Origin: Nitratireductor soli
Lineage (GTDB): Bacteria > Pseudomonadota > Alphaproteobacteria > Rhizobiales > Rhizobiaceae
Assembly: GCF_001050155.1 (NCBI RefSeq)
Contig: NZ_LFVY01000020.1
Coordinates: 38,316-102,315 of the forward strand
Direction: 5' to 3'
Length of the DNA stretch: 64,000 nucleotides
The translations under genes and the position numbers were made by a program. The notes beneath the pieces were generated by a model that was not told where the DNA came from, ran no database searches, and saw only the letters and a program-made list of their open reading frames with translations. This document shows, piece after piece, positions 42,158 to 50,334 of the stretch (positions are counted from its first letter, which is position 1; each line of letters opens with the position of its first letter).

Positions 42158-42721
42158 CTACTTCCGATGCGTGAGAATGGCTTCAGCCGCGATGGACACA
42201 AGGTGATCTACAGAGAGCGGCACTTCATGTTCGGGCAGATATTGCTGCACTGCGGCCAGCGGAAAGGCGATCAGCGCCATTCGGCATGCATCTGGATCAA
42301 ATCCCTGTCTTCGTATGTAGGCATCGAAGGCAGCAAATGTTTTGGCGTTGGTTTCGTCAATATGCCGAACGATCGAGACCGGTGTTGCCTCATTCATGAA
42401 TTGTCTGCGACTGCCGCAGGCCAGGATCAGGGCTTCCGCTCTGTGATCCCGGCAAAAGCGCGGTGTCACGGCGGCGATCTCGCCCACAGCGGTGCCTGGC
42501 ATTTCGAGTGCTTTGATGAAGTGCGGCTGGAATGCACGTAGCGCAAAGAGCCAAGTCTCGGCGAGCAATCCTTCGCGCGAGCCAAAGCGGTGATAGAGTG
42601 ACCCCGTCGAAAGCCCGACTGCCTGCTGAACGGCCGTAGTCGTAAGTGCCCCCTGTTCGGCCATCAGCCGCCCAACAGCCTCAAACACCCGATCATCGGA
42701 AAAAAGTGACTTGCGAGACAT
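42158..42721 (-). CDS. TetR-family transcriptional regulator
   Basis: A 187-residue regulator with the TetR DNA-binding domain at residues 5-55 (VFEAVGRLMAEQGALTTTAV, GLSTGSLYHRFGSREGLLAE). The C-terminal ligand domain carries several Cys and His (RFCRDHRAEALILACGSRRQ). GGAGTGAGT precedes the ATG. It is divergent from a small membrane protein gene with a dyad in the 45-base gap. Confidence 0.88.
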   Translation of the reverse strand: MSRKSLFSDDRVFEAVGRLMAEQGALTTTAVQQAVGLSTGSLYHRFGSREGLLAETWLFALRAFQPHFIKALEMPGTAVGEIAAVTPRFCRDHRAEALILACGSRRQFMNEATPVSIVRHIDETNAKTFAAFDAYIRRQGFDPDACRMALIAFPLAAVQQYLPEHEVPLSVDHLVSIAAEAILTHRK

Positions 42722-42731
42722 ACTCACTCCA

Positions 42732-42751
42732 ATTAGAGAATATCCTCTAAT
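42732..42751. promoter_or_regulatory. Candidate TetR operator
   Basis: The dyad ATTAGAG-AATATC-CTCTAAT lies 10 bases upstream of the tetR start on one side and touches the possible ATG at 42,752 on the other. Binding here would block both divergent promoters. Confidence 0.7.
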
Positions 42752-42766
42752 ATGGGAATCGGTTTG

Positions 42767-43141
42767 ATGCAATCCTTTTGGTTTGGGCTTGCGGCTGCTA
42801 TCGCCGCCATCACTTTCTACGTGCACACCTTTATCGGTGGACCGCGCGTAGCCGTTCCGCTTCTGGCGGACGCCCACCTCCCGAAGGCGTCCAAGTGGCT
42901 CAACTATTATTGCTGGCACATCGTCACCATCCTGCTCGCAGCAATGGCAATGTCATTTGCTGCGGTCGCGATCGGATGGTCCAGCCCCGATGTCGCATGG
43001 CTGCTAGGAGGCCTGTCCCTTCTCTTCAGCTTGCTGAGCATTTTCGTGGCCGTGAAGGGCGAAATCAATCCTCTGCGCTTTCCCTCGACCACCCTGTTTG
43101 CATTGGTCGCGATCGCGACTCTGGGAGGAGCATTGTCATGA
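42767..43141 (+). CDS. Small membrane protein controlled by TetR, unknown
   Basis: A 124-residue protein with four predicted membrane helices (FGLAAAIAAITFYVHTFIGG; HIVTILLAAMAMSFAAVAIG; WLLGGLSLLFSLLSIFVAVK). The ATG at 42,767 has GGGAA upstream; an ATG 15 bases earlier abuts the operator and would be leaderless. Its stop overlaps the ATG of the following broken gene as ATGA. The substrate is unknown; tetR-membrane pairs often respond to small hydrophobic compounds. Confidence 0.68.
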   Translation: MQSFWFGLAAAIAAITFYVHTFIGGPRVAVPLLADAHLPKASKWLNYYCWHIVTILLAAMAMSFAAVAIGWSSPDVAWLLGGLSLLFSLLSIFVAVKGEINPLRFPSTTLFALVAIATLGGALS

Positions 43142-43385
43142 TCGAATCGTCGGCGCTACCGCCTTTCAAAACCGTCGAATGCACTACGTGACCGGAATGA
43201 TCGTGCTGGTTTTCATCTTCCAGCATTTGATCGTCCACCTGTTTGCTCTTGCGGGGCCGGAAGCGCACAACACCGCACTCAAGGTTGTGCAGCTTGGGTG
43301 CCATGACCCAGCCTCCTCAATTCGGAGGCACACTGAACCTACAGGTGGGCGCAAAATCAAGCTGCTGATTGGGTTTGGACCCTAG
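43138..43385 (+). pseudogene. Frameshifted, truncated membrane-protein gene
   Basis: An ATGA-coupled start gives MIESSALPPFKTVE and then runs into a stop. In the next frame the sequence continues RMHYVTGMIVLVFIFQHLIV, HLFALAGPEAHNTALKVVQ, a membrane-protein beginning. A frameshift near 43,177 followed by truncation near 43,300 explains this. The 3' part ends in the inverted repeat at 43,373-43,382, so the IS boundary probably removed the remainder. Confidence 0.55.
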
Positions 43386-43389
43386 CTTT

Positions 43390-44712
43390 TCATGCGGTAT
43401 CCCCGTTGTCGTGCTGTGATCTCCTCAATCCTTGCGTCAGAGCTTGCAGGTCGGGAACGAACACGACCTGACCGCGGTGGTTGGATTCGTAGACGAAGTC
43501 GCGCAGCGCCGAACTCGCACTGAGTTCGGAGGAAATGTCGCCGACAATGGCGACGCGTGTGCCGAAGTTCGAGAACTTCTGCAGAATCGTTCCGGCCTTC
43601 CTTGTGCTGAGAGGGAAAAAGTCCGTCGACAGACGCTCCACAGGCAGGGCGATGATGGTTGCTCCGCCCGACCATGCCGCATTGATAAGATCTACGGCGT
43701 CACGATCGTCCCGCAGCTTCGGTCCACGAGGCGAGATCTCAAAGACCCGCTCATTGCCGATGGCGGTCAGTTTCGAAGGGCGCTCGTCAGACCAATCGTT
43801 GCCGAAGGTCCATTCGAACTCCGCAGCTTCGGCAACACGCGCGTCGTGCGCGGCGTCCTCTCCGATACGGAAACAGACGAAACCCTCGATGTGAGCATCG
43901 GACCCGGCCTCGGCAGCCAGAAACTCGGCGACGGTCATCGAGGGGTCGAGCAGGTAGCGTTGTCGAGGAAGGACGGTCTGATCGTAGAACCGCTCCAGCC
44001 GTGCTTCGATGGCGGAACTGACCTCGCGTTCGTCTAGGCTATGCTCACGGTCGTCGTCGATTCTCAACCGCTTCTGATCGCGAATCGACGGCGGAACATG
44101 ATTGACGCTCGACCACAATGGCGCGGCGCCGACGACGTGCATGGCCAGCTTCTTGGCAACTAAATTGCCAGACGAACCGGGGGCATGTCCGCTGATTGCC
44201 ACCAGCGCCACCATTCTTGCAAGGCCCGGCACCGGCGGATTGTGCGCGTATGCGCCGATCAACCCATTCTCGGTCCTGAGGATGCTTGCCCTCCGGACAT
44301 GAATGTTCTCGCCGAACGCTGCAGCCAGTCGTCGCACATAGCCTGCGATGTCTCCCTGACCATCGGGCGACGGCGCTGCGAGCGTATCGGCCAATTCGCC
44401 TCCCACCGTGAACGTGGTACGCGCGATAGCTTGCGCTGCTTGTTGAAACAGCGGATTGCGGGCAGTGAAGTCTGTCTCTGCAGCGAGCTCAACGATGACG
44501 CCGCAACGGCCATCGACGAGGAAGGCGATCAGCCCCTCGGCCGTAGGTCGTCGCTCAATGGCGGCGGGCAAGAGATGCCGTTCATGCAGGCGTTTCACTG
44601 CCGAATCGAGGTCGCCACCGGTGTCGATCAGCGCGTCTCTGCAACTCACCACTCCGGCCGCCGTGCGCTTCCGAAGGGCTTTGACGAGGTTGATATCGAT
44701 CTTCTCCTTCAA
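43390..44712 (-). CDS. EF-Ts paralogue fused to a C-terminal DUF4180 domain
   Basis: A 440-residue fusion. Residues 1-287 are a complete EF-Ts: the UBA-like N-terminus (LVKALRKRTAAGVVSCRDAL), the core with ETDFTARN (79-86; usual TDFVARN), KKLAMHVVGAAPLW (187-200) and the C-terminal QTVLPRQRYLLDPSMTVAEF. Residues about 318-425 match DUF4180 (DLINAAWSGGATIIALPVER, DFFPLSTRKAGTILQKFSNF, VAIVGDISSE). The normal tsf lies with rpsB elsewhere, so this is an accessory copy. It ends an operon with a helix-turn-helix and a hydrolase gene. It may bind EF-Tu; its job is unknown. Confidence 0.85.
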   Translation of the reverse strand: MKEKIDINLVKALRKRTAAGVVSCRDALIDTGGDLDSAVKRLHERHLLPAAIERRPTAEGLIAFLVDGRCGVIVELAAETDFTARNPLFQQAAQAIARTTFTVGGELADTLAAPSPDGQGDIAGYVRRLAAAFGENIHVRRASILRTENGLIGAYAHNPPVPGLARMVALVAISGHAPGSSGNLVAKKLAMHVVGAAPLWSSVNHVPPSIRDQKRLRIDDDREHSLDEREVSSAIEARLERFYDQTVLPRQRYLLDPSMTVAEFLAAEAGSDAHIEGFVCFRIGEDAAHDARVAEAAEFEWTFGNDWSDERPSKLTAIGNERVFEISPRGPKLRDDRDAVDLINAAWSGGATIIALPVERLSTDFFPLSTRKAGTILQKFSNFGTRVAIVGDISSELSASSALRDFVYESNHRGQVVFVPDLQALTQGLRRSQHDNGDTA

Positions 44713-44722
44713 AGCGACGCTC

Positions 44723-45589
44723 CTATCCTGACGCTGTCGGTTTGGCCGCCAGGAATGCCTCGATCTTCGAAGTCTGACCGGGTACGAAGTGATGGGCGTC
44801 TGGAAGGAACGACATCGTCAGGTCATGAACATGCGCCTCGAGACGTGCGCGGGTGCCGGGCGCGTCGATAAAGACGTCCCTACCTCCGATGATCGCCAGG
44901 ACAGGCATAGATAGCCGATCCAACGCGGCATCGTCGAACCGGGGGAGCGCCGCTGTGCGCGGCCGGAAGTGGCTGAAGATCAGTTCTAGGAAGGTTGCCA
45001 CTGCCGCTTGATCCGGGGACGGCGCACCGCTCGGAGCGCCGGCGATCCGCTCAATCATCTTGCGGCGGCCCCACCGGCCAAGCATCAAGAGCGGCAGCGC
45101 CCAGATGAGCACGTTCCGAGGCTCCCCGACGCCGGCAGGGTTGATGACGGCGAGCTTCTGCACGCGCTCAGGACGGCGCGTCGCGTAGTCGAGCGAGAGC
45201 CAGCCGCCCATGGAGATGCCGACAAGCGACGTGCGCTGGATCGAAAGAGCTGCGAGGACCTCGTCTAGCCATCGCGCATGCGCGTCGGTATCGAGTGTGG
45301 GACGGTTGAAGGCGCTGAGACCAGCATCGCCGATGATGTCGACAGCAAACACGCGGAATCGCTGGGTCCACGCGGCGACGTCGCTCAGCCACATGGCGGA
45401 ATTCGCAGCAGTGCCATGCAACAGGACGACGGCCGGTGCATCGAGCGGGCCGCTTTCAATCACAAACGTCTCACCCGCTGAGGTCGGCACAAGATGGCGA
45501 CGGCTTGGCGACGGCCAATGCTCCAGAAGCTGCTCATAGCTCTTGCGGACCGCCTTCGCGCCTTCTGGTGTTCGGAAGGCGGAACTCAT
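44723..45589 (-). CDS. Alpha/beta hydrolase
   Basis: A 288-residue hydrolase. The oxyanion segment is VVLLHGTAANSAMWL, the nucleophile elbow GISMGGWLSL, the acid GGRDVFID and the base histidine in PDAHHFVPGQ. The cap region is helical (ALPLLMLGRWGRRKMIERIA). It overlaps the upstream gene as ATGA and is followed after 10 bases by the EF-Ts fusion, so all three are one operon. The substrate is unknown. Confidence 0.87.
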   Translation of the reverse strand: MSSAFRTPEGAKAVRKSYEQLLEHWPSPSRRHLVPTSAGETFVIESGPLDAPAVVLLHGTAANSAMWLSDVAAWTQRFRVFAVDIIGDAGLSAFNRPTLDTDAHARWLDEVLAALSIQRTSLVGISMGGWLSLDYATRRPERVQKLAVINPAGVGEPRNVLIWALPLLMLGRWGRRKMIERIAGAPSGAPSPDQAAVATFLELIFSHFRPRTAALPRFDDAALDRLSMPVLAIIGGRDVFIDAPGTRARLEAHVHDLTMSFLPDAHHFVPGQTSKIEAFLAAKPTASG

Positions 45590-46008
45590 GTACGCCCCTC
45601 CAGCAGGACTTCGGAGAGTTGCAGGAGTTCGGCAGCATCCGATGGCCGGGCGACGATGATGATCTTGACCTGCTTGTTCGCCGGATCGTGTGTGACGTCC
45701 ACGCTCATGGGCTCGGCAGACCGGCCGTTTGCCTTGCGGGCGCCGGTCAGAAGTGCCGCCATCCTCCGTGCGAACTCGGCATCCGCGTTGGAGATATCGA
45801 CGATCGTGGTCGACCTAACCTCGCGCAACGCGCCCCGAGCCGCACGATGATCACCAACCAAGGCGGCAAGGTCTGAGCGCAAGATGCGATACTGGCGACC
45901 AACCTTGGTGGCGCGCAATTGACCCTGACGAATGAACTTGAGGACGGTCTTTGGATGCAGCTTCAACTGCTCCGCGGCGAACTCGACCGTATAGAACTCT
46001 TCCGACAT
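45586..46008 (-). CDS. Helix-turn-helix (excisionase/MerR-like) protein with C-terminal domain
   Basis: A 140-residue protein. Residues 1-50 are an excisionase-family helix-turn-helix (YTVEFAAEQLKLHPKTVLKF, RQGQLRATKVGRQYRI). Residues 60-140 form a second domain (TTIVDISNADAEFARRMAAL, KQVKIIIVARPSDAAELLQL) that I do not recognise. It leads the operon with the hydrolase and EF-Ts fusion, and dyads in its promoter suggest autoregulation. Confidence 0.78.
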   Translation of the reverse strand: MSEEFYTVEFAAEQLKLHPKTVLKFIRQGQLRATKVGRQYRILRSDLAALVGDHRAARGALREVRSTTIVDISNADAEFARRMAALLTGARKANGRSAEPMSVDVTHDPANKQVKIIIVARPSDAAELLQLSEVLLEGRT

Positions 46009-46034
46009 TTTTGTTACCTCTGGCAGGCTTTAAG

Positions 46035-46111
46035 TTCCTCTAAATTCCCTATAGAAGGGACTCAGTCGCACATATTGGCTCTTAAAGGTTATAATGCGGA
46101 GTTTAGAGGAA
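46035..46111. promoter_or_regulatory. Dyads in the promoter of the EF-Ts-fusion operon
   Basis: A 10-bp perfect inverted repeat, TTCCTCTAAA at 46,035-46,044 and TTTAGAGGAA at 46,102-46,111, brackets a second small dyad, TCCCT-N5-AGGGA (46,046-46,060). They lie 26 bases and more upstream of the helix-turn-helix gene, in the gap divergent to the LysR gene. They are likely operator sites that could be bridged by looping. No gene is seen in 46,009-46,261. Confidence 0.55.
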
Positions 46112-46261
46112 TGGAAGAGAGCTTCCGAAGGAGGTTTGGGGATAGATGGATCTCGCCGGCAGGTTGGTTTTGGATGGCTACCTGCGACCCAGGCTGGCGA
46201 TCGCGTCGGATGAACTGCAAGCTCACGCCGACCATGCGGAGGTCGGAGCGGAGGGCCGAGA

Positions 46262-47170
46262 GTGCCCGATCTCTCGCTTGACCTGCGTTACCTTCGTTAT
46301 GCTCAACTTGCCGCGGAGCACGGATCGTTCCGTCGCGCGGCACTATCCATCGGGGTCAATCAGTCTACGCTCACACGCCGAGTACAGCTTCTCGAGCGGC
46401 GGCTCGGCGTCGCTCTGTTCGAGCGCCGCCGTACTGGGGTGGTCCTGACTCCCATTGGTAGCCATTTCCTTCAGGAAGCGCGTGTTGGAGCGGAGCATCT
46501 CCACAGGGCGGTCAAGGAACTGGCGTCGTCCCACACCGGGCAACACGGGCACTTGCGGATCGGCCTGATGGGAACGCTTGCTCAAGGCCCCTTGCCGGAA
46601 CTCCTGAGAACCTATCGACGAAAATATCCGAAGGTGAAGATCCGAGTGGAGGAAGCTTCGTTCGATGACACCCTCGCGGGCGTATCGCGAGGGCGGCTCG
46701 ATGTCGCCTTTGTCATCGGAGAGCCGCAGATCGAGGGGTTTGACGCGTTGCCTGTTTGGAAGGAGCCGCTCGTCGTCGTTACGTCGGTCGAACATCCTCT
46801 TGCGCGGCTAGCGACTGTCGGATGGAGCGACCTCACCGAAGAGACAATCCTTGTCAGTTCGGACGCCTTTGGGCTCAAGGTCGCGGAGATTCTGGGGTGG
46901 CATCTGCGACGCCTCGGCAGCAGACCGCAACTATCTTTGCAGCGAGTCGGTAGAGACAATCTCATATACCTCGTGCGAGAGGGGTTCGGACTGACGCTCG
47001 CAGTGAAGTCCATGATCAGCCCGAACACCCCCGACTTGCGCATCTTACCTGTTAAGTCCGCAGATCACCTGCAATGGACCGCGGTTTGGACCGCTCAATG
47101 CGCGAACCCGGCGCTGAGACATTTGACGGAGCGCCTAAGACTTCGCGGTGAGCATCAACCGGCGGTTTGA
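46262..47170 (+). CDS. LysR-family regulator next to the trb cluster
   Basis: A 302-residue LysR protein with the winged helix at residues 8-65 (YAQLAAEHGSFRRAALSIGV, NQSTLTRRVQLLERRLGVAL) and a full effector domain. The start is a GTG with upstream purines (GGAGGGCCGAGA). LysR genes adjoining DUF2274 and trbI are a recurrent feature of alphaproteobacterial conjugative elements, which suggests control of transfer or nearby cargo. Its 3' end overlaps the convergent DUF2274 gene by 16 bases. Confidence 0.85.
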   Translation: MPDLSLDLRYLRYAQLAAEHGSFRRAALSIGVNQSTLTRRVQLLERRLGVALFERRRTGVVLTPIGSHFLQEARVGAEHLHRAVKELASSHTGQHGHLRIGLMGTLAQGPLPELLRTYRRKYPKVKIRVEEASFDDTLAGVSRGRLDVAFVIGEPQIEGFDALPVWKEPLVVVTSVEHPLARLATVGWSDLTEETILVSSDAFGLKVAEILGWHLRRLGSRPQLSLQRVGRDNLIYLVREGFGLTLAVKSMISPNTPDLRILPVKSADHLQWTAVWTAQCANPALRHLTERLRLRGEHQPAV

Positions 47171-47382
47171 GACCGGCGGAGCTTTGTGAAGCCGCGATCC
47201 GTCGCGATGAAGCGCTCCAACATCGGAACAACGAGCTTGTAAGGCTCGATCGCCCCTTGTCCGTGCTCGCGGCCCATGGCATCTCCGTATGCAACCAGAT
47301 CTCGATGCAACGAAGCGGGTAGTTCCACCGTGATCTTGACTGGCTTTTCGTCAATCAAAGGGCCAAGTTTGAGCTTGGGCAT
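47155..47382 (-). CDS. DUF2274 protein
   Basis: A 75-residue protein of the DUF2274 family (KLGPLIDEKPVKITVELPAS, LHRDLVAYGDAM), usually encoded immediately after trbI. The start overlaps the trbI stop as TGATG. It resembles a ribbon-helix-helix regulator. The role in conjugation is unknown. Confidence 0.82.
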   Translation of the reverse strand: MPKLKLGPLIDEKPVKITVELPASLHRDLVAYGDAMGREHGQGAIEPYKLVVPMLERFIATDRGFTKLRRSQTAG

Positions 47383-48608
47383 CACGAGCCTCCATAAGGT
47401 TCTAGAATCAGGTCTCGGGTGACGATGACGCGCACCGGAAAGCCTGGGCGGATCGTCAACGTGGGTGCGACGTTGAGCTGGCGCCGGACGATCTGTTGGC
47501 CCGCATCATTGATAGTGTCCTGACCGCCGTTGCGGATCGCCTGGATCAACCTGTCATCGTCATTGGTGGCGAGTTCGGCGGCGACGCTGAGCAGGGTCGA
47601 AAGCCCGGCCGCCTTGGCGAGATCCCACCAGTGATAATCGACACCATCCTGCAGGCCGGCATAACCCTCGGCATCGGCGCCCGGCTGGCGCTCGAGAACG
47701 ATTGACCGTCCGTTCGGGAAGATCAGCCGATTCCAGACCAGGAGGACGCGGCTCTGCCCGAACTGGACGTTATTGTCGTACTGGCCGATGACGCGTGTGC
47801 CTTGGGGCACAAGAAGGATGCGACCCGTCGGGCTGTCGTAGATATTTTCCGTCACCTGAGCGGTGATCTGGCCGGGGAGATCCGAACGGATGCCGGTGAT
47901 CAGCGCGGCGGAAATCACGGCGCCCGCCTGCAGGATGTTGGGCGACGCCGGCGCTGCAACGCGATCGGGCGCCACGGTGCGCCGGTCGGCAGCGGCGTTG
48001 AGGAAGGCGTTCTGCCGGTCCTGCGCCGTCGCCGTCGCCGGCGGCGGAGCCAGCCCAAGGCTGGTTAGATCGGGCGTCGATTGTGCGTCGGGCGTTGTCT
48101 GGGAGGGGTTTGCTGCCGCCGTCCGGGTTTCAGTGGAAGCGAACAGCCGCGCCGTGCGTGCCGATTCAAGCTCCTGAATGCGCCGCTGCTCTTCCGGACT
48201 GAGACCAGGGTTGGGCGTGGAGATGCCGGGCGTCGGTACGGGTTGGCCGCGATTCTGTGCGCCAAGGATGGGGCGGCCAAGGTCGCCCGGAAGCGGCGGG
48301 CCAAGCTGAGGCACACCGCTGTAGTCGCGCGGCAGGCCCGCGATCCCGTCGGCCGTCGAGCGGTTCTCGGTCGAGTAAAGTTCCTCGTTGGGCCGACCGC
48401 CATCGCGGGTTTGCAGCGCATAGATGAGCGCACTGCCGATCCCGACGCTCGCGACCAGGCCGAGACCGGCCAGCACCTTTCGCGACAGTCGAGTGACGCG
48501 CGGCGGTTCGGCGCGCAGCCGCATCGGCGCGGGACCGACAGGCTCGCCGGTCAACGGCCGAGCCTCCTCGTCCGGCCCTTCCTCTTTCCGGGGCTCCGTC
48601 TCGCTCAC
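47382..48608 (-). CDS. trbI: Conjugal transfer protein TrbI (VirB10-like)
   Basis: A 408-residue protein that spans the envelope and links the inner-membrane complex to the outer-membrane core. It has one N-terminal membrane segment (KVLAGLGLVASVGIGSALIY), a proline-rich periplasmic linker and the VirB10 C-terminal beta-barrel domain (VISAALITGIRSDLPGQITA; LLVPQGTRVIGQYDN; RSIVLERQPGADAEGYAGL). The start is a GTG overlapping the trbG stop as GTGA. Confidence 0.92.
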   Translation of the reverse strand: MSETEPRKEEGPDEEARPLTGEPVGPAPMRLRAEPPRVTRLSRKVLAGLGLVASVGIGSALIYALQTRDGGRPNEELYSTENRSTADGIAGLPRDYSGVPQLGPPLPGDLGRPILGAQNRGQPVPTPGISTPNPGLSPEEQRRIQELESARTARLFASTETRTAAANPSQTTPDAQSTPDLTSLGLAPPPATATAQDRQNAFLNAAADRRTVAPDRVAAPASPNILQAGAVISAALITGIRSDLPGQITAQVTENIYDSPTGRILLVPQGTRVIGQYDNNVQFGQSRVLLVWNRLIFPNGRSIVLERQPGADAEGYAGLQDGVDYHWWDLAKAAGLSTLLSVAAELATNDDDRLIQAIRNGGQDTINDAGQQIVRRQLNVAPTLTIRPGFPVRVIVTRDLILEPYGGS

Positions 48609-49654
48609 GACGCCGGCCTTCCATCGGTGCGAACGATGCGGACACGCTTCTGGCGATCGCCGGAGCCGTAACGCAACTCGGCGGTGGCGAAGAGCCGATC
48701 GACGATCATGTGGTGGCCGCGAACCCGGTAGTTCACCAGCTCCGAGGTGTTGCCCTCCGAGCCGACCACGAACAGTGGCGGCATCTCGCCCTGGCCAATA
48801 CCGCGTGGGAATTCTATGAAGACCTGGCGGCCGTCGTCGAAGGCGCGCAACGGCCGCCACGGCGCGCGGTCGCCGTCGATCGCGTAGCGGAAGTTGACGT
48901 TGGCAAGGTCGACGCCGGATGCGACCGGCTGTGCTGCCTCGGCCTGTTGGTTCTGCCGGCGCAGCGCGATGAGCTGGTCTCGCGGATACTGCCAGGAGAC
49001 CGAGGCCATATAGGTCCGCTCGGTCGAGCGCAGTTCCATGTGATAGGTGCGCAGGTTGGTGTTGATGACGAGATTGGTCATCAGGTCCGGCCGGGTCGGC
49101 TTCACCAGAATATGGACCTGAAGCGTTGGCCCGGAACCGCTCTGCGTATCGCCGATGATCCAGCGCACTGTGTCACCGGCGGCGACCGGGCCGGAGCCCA
49201 CGAGCTGCTCTCCGGGCTGCAACGCGATGTCGGTGATCTGCCCGACGGCGGTATAGACCTGATAGAGCGCGCCTTGGGTGAAGGGGTAGACCTGCATCGA
49301 ATTGATGAAGCCGTCGCGCACCGGCTGAATGCGGGCTGCAGCATTGGCCTGGTTGACGCGTGCTGTCGGATCGGTCGGTTCGGGTGCCTGACGGGAGCGC
49401 TCCATCGGTTTCATCTGCCCGGGCAGCGGTAGGGGCCGGGGCAGTTCCACGACTGTTACCGGCGCAGGGGGATCCACTGTCTGCACCGCAGGCGCGGCGT
49501 TGTCGTAGGAGATTTCCGGCGGAGGATTGGTCGTGGCGCAGCCGGCGAGCGCAGACGTCGCCACCAGCAGGATCGGCAATGTGCCTCGGCGCAAGGCCGG
49601 GATTGCGGAAATGTGTGAAGCCGGGCTTCCGGCTTTACGGAAAGACGGCTTCAT
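48605..49654 (-). CDS. trbG: Conjugal transfer protein TrbG (VirB9-like)
   Basis: A 349-residue outer-membrane core component with a lipobox LAGC at residue 39. The VirB9 domains are visible: YPFTQGALYQVYTAVGQITD and the C-terminal WRPLRAFDDGRQVFIEFPRG with VNYRVRGHHMIVDRLFATAE. ATGA overlap with trbF. Confidence 0.92.
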   Translation of the reverse strand: MKPSFRKAGSPASHISAIPALRRGTLPILLVATSALAGCATTNPPPEISYDNAAPAVQTVDPPAPVTVVELPRPLPLPGQMKPMERSRQAPEPTDPTARVNQANAAARIQPVRDGFINSMQVYPFTQGALYQVYTAVGQITDIALQPGEQLVGSGPVAAGDTVRWIIGDTQSGSGPTLQVHILVKPTRPDLMTNLVINTNLRTYHMELRSTERTYMASVSWQYPRDQLIALRRQNQQAEAAQPVASGVDLANVNFRYAIDGDRAPWRPLRAFDDGRQVFIEFPRGIGQGEMPPLFVVGSEGNTSELVNYRVRGHHMIVDRLFATAELRYGSGDRQKRVRIVRTDGRPAS

Positions 49655-50334
49655 TGACCAAGCTCCCGTGACCAGTTGATGGCGTTGACATAGATGCCGA
49701 GCGGGTTCGCCCTGACCCGATCGGCGTTGCGCGGGACCTGTACGACGATCGTCAGGATCGCGGTCCAGCGCTCGGTCGTGGCGAGCTGGCCGTTCTCGTA
49801 ACGGCGTTCGACCCAGGCGACACGGAAACTATCTGGAGACGCGCGGATGACGCTCGAGACTTCCACCGCGACCTGCTGTCGGCCGACCTTGGTGAACGGG
49901 TCGTTGGCCCGCGCGTAGTCGTTCAGCGCTACCGCGCCGCGGTCGGTCGTGAAGTCGTAGGCGCGCAGCCAGTTCTGCCGCACGATGATGGCGTCGGCCG
50001 GGATCGAGCGGACCTGCTCGATGAAGCGCGCCAGGTGGAAGGCGATCTGGGGGTCGGTCGGACGATAGTCGGCAACAGCCGGCGCCACGGCCTGCGCCTG
50101 GCCGAGCCGGTCGACCTGCACCACCCAGGGCACGATCGTGCCGCGTGCCGATTGCCAGACCAGCGCGGTTGCGAAGCCAGCGGAGAGGATCAGCGAGCCG
50201 AAGGCCATCAGCCGCCAGTTCCTCGCCTGGACGCGCGAGGAGCCGATGCGCTCGTCCCATACCTGTGCGGCGCGCTGGTAGGGCGTCTCGGGTTCGGGGG
50301 CTTTGCCGTAGTGGGTGGAGGGTCGTTTGAACAT
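49651..50334 (-). CDS. trbF: Conjugal transfer protein TrbF (VirB8-like)
   Basis: A 227-residue bitopic inner-membrane protein with one membrane segment (FGSLILSAGFATALVW, about residues 45-60) and a VirB8 periplasmic domain (LARFIEQVRSIPADAIIVRQ; VEVSSVIRASPDSFRVAWVE). It assembles the core complex with TrbG and TrbI. TGATG junction with trbL. Confidence 0.92.
   Translation of the reverse strand: MFKRPSTHYGKAPEPETPYQRAAQVWDERIGSSRVQARNWRLMAFGSLILSAGFATALVWQSARGTIVPWVVQVDRLGQAQAVAPAVADYRPTDPQIAFHLARFIEQVRSIPADAIIVRQNWLRAYDFTTDRGAVALNDYARANDPFTKVGRQQVAVEVSSVIRASPDSFRVAWVERRYENGQLATTERWTAILTIVVQVPRNADRVRANPLGIYVNAINWSRELGQ

Larger units (their letters stand above)
41981..43384. mobile_element. 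Segment bounded by IS5-like inverted repeats carrying tetR and a membrane gene
   Basis: A 10-bp inverted repeat GGGTCCAAAC lies at 41,983-41,992 and, inverted, at 43,373-43,382. Each copy is flanked outside by TA (41,981-41,982 and 43,383-43,384), like a target duplication. Inside the left end is the C-terminus of an IS-type transposase on the minus strand. Between the ends lie a TetR gene, a membrane gene and a broken gene instead of a full transposase. It may be a passenger-carrying derivative or two IS copies joined by deletion. Confidence 0.55.
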
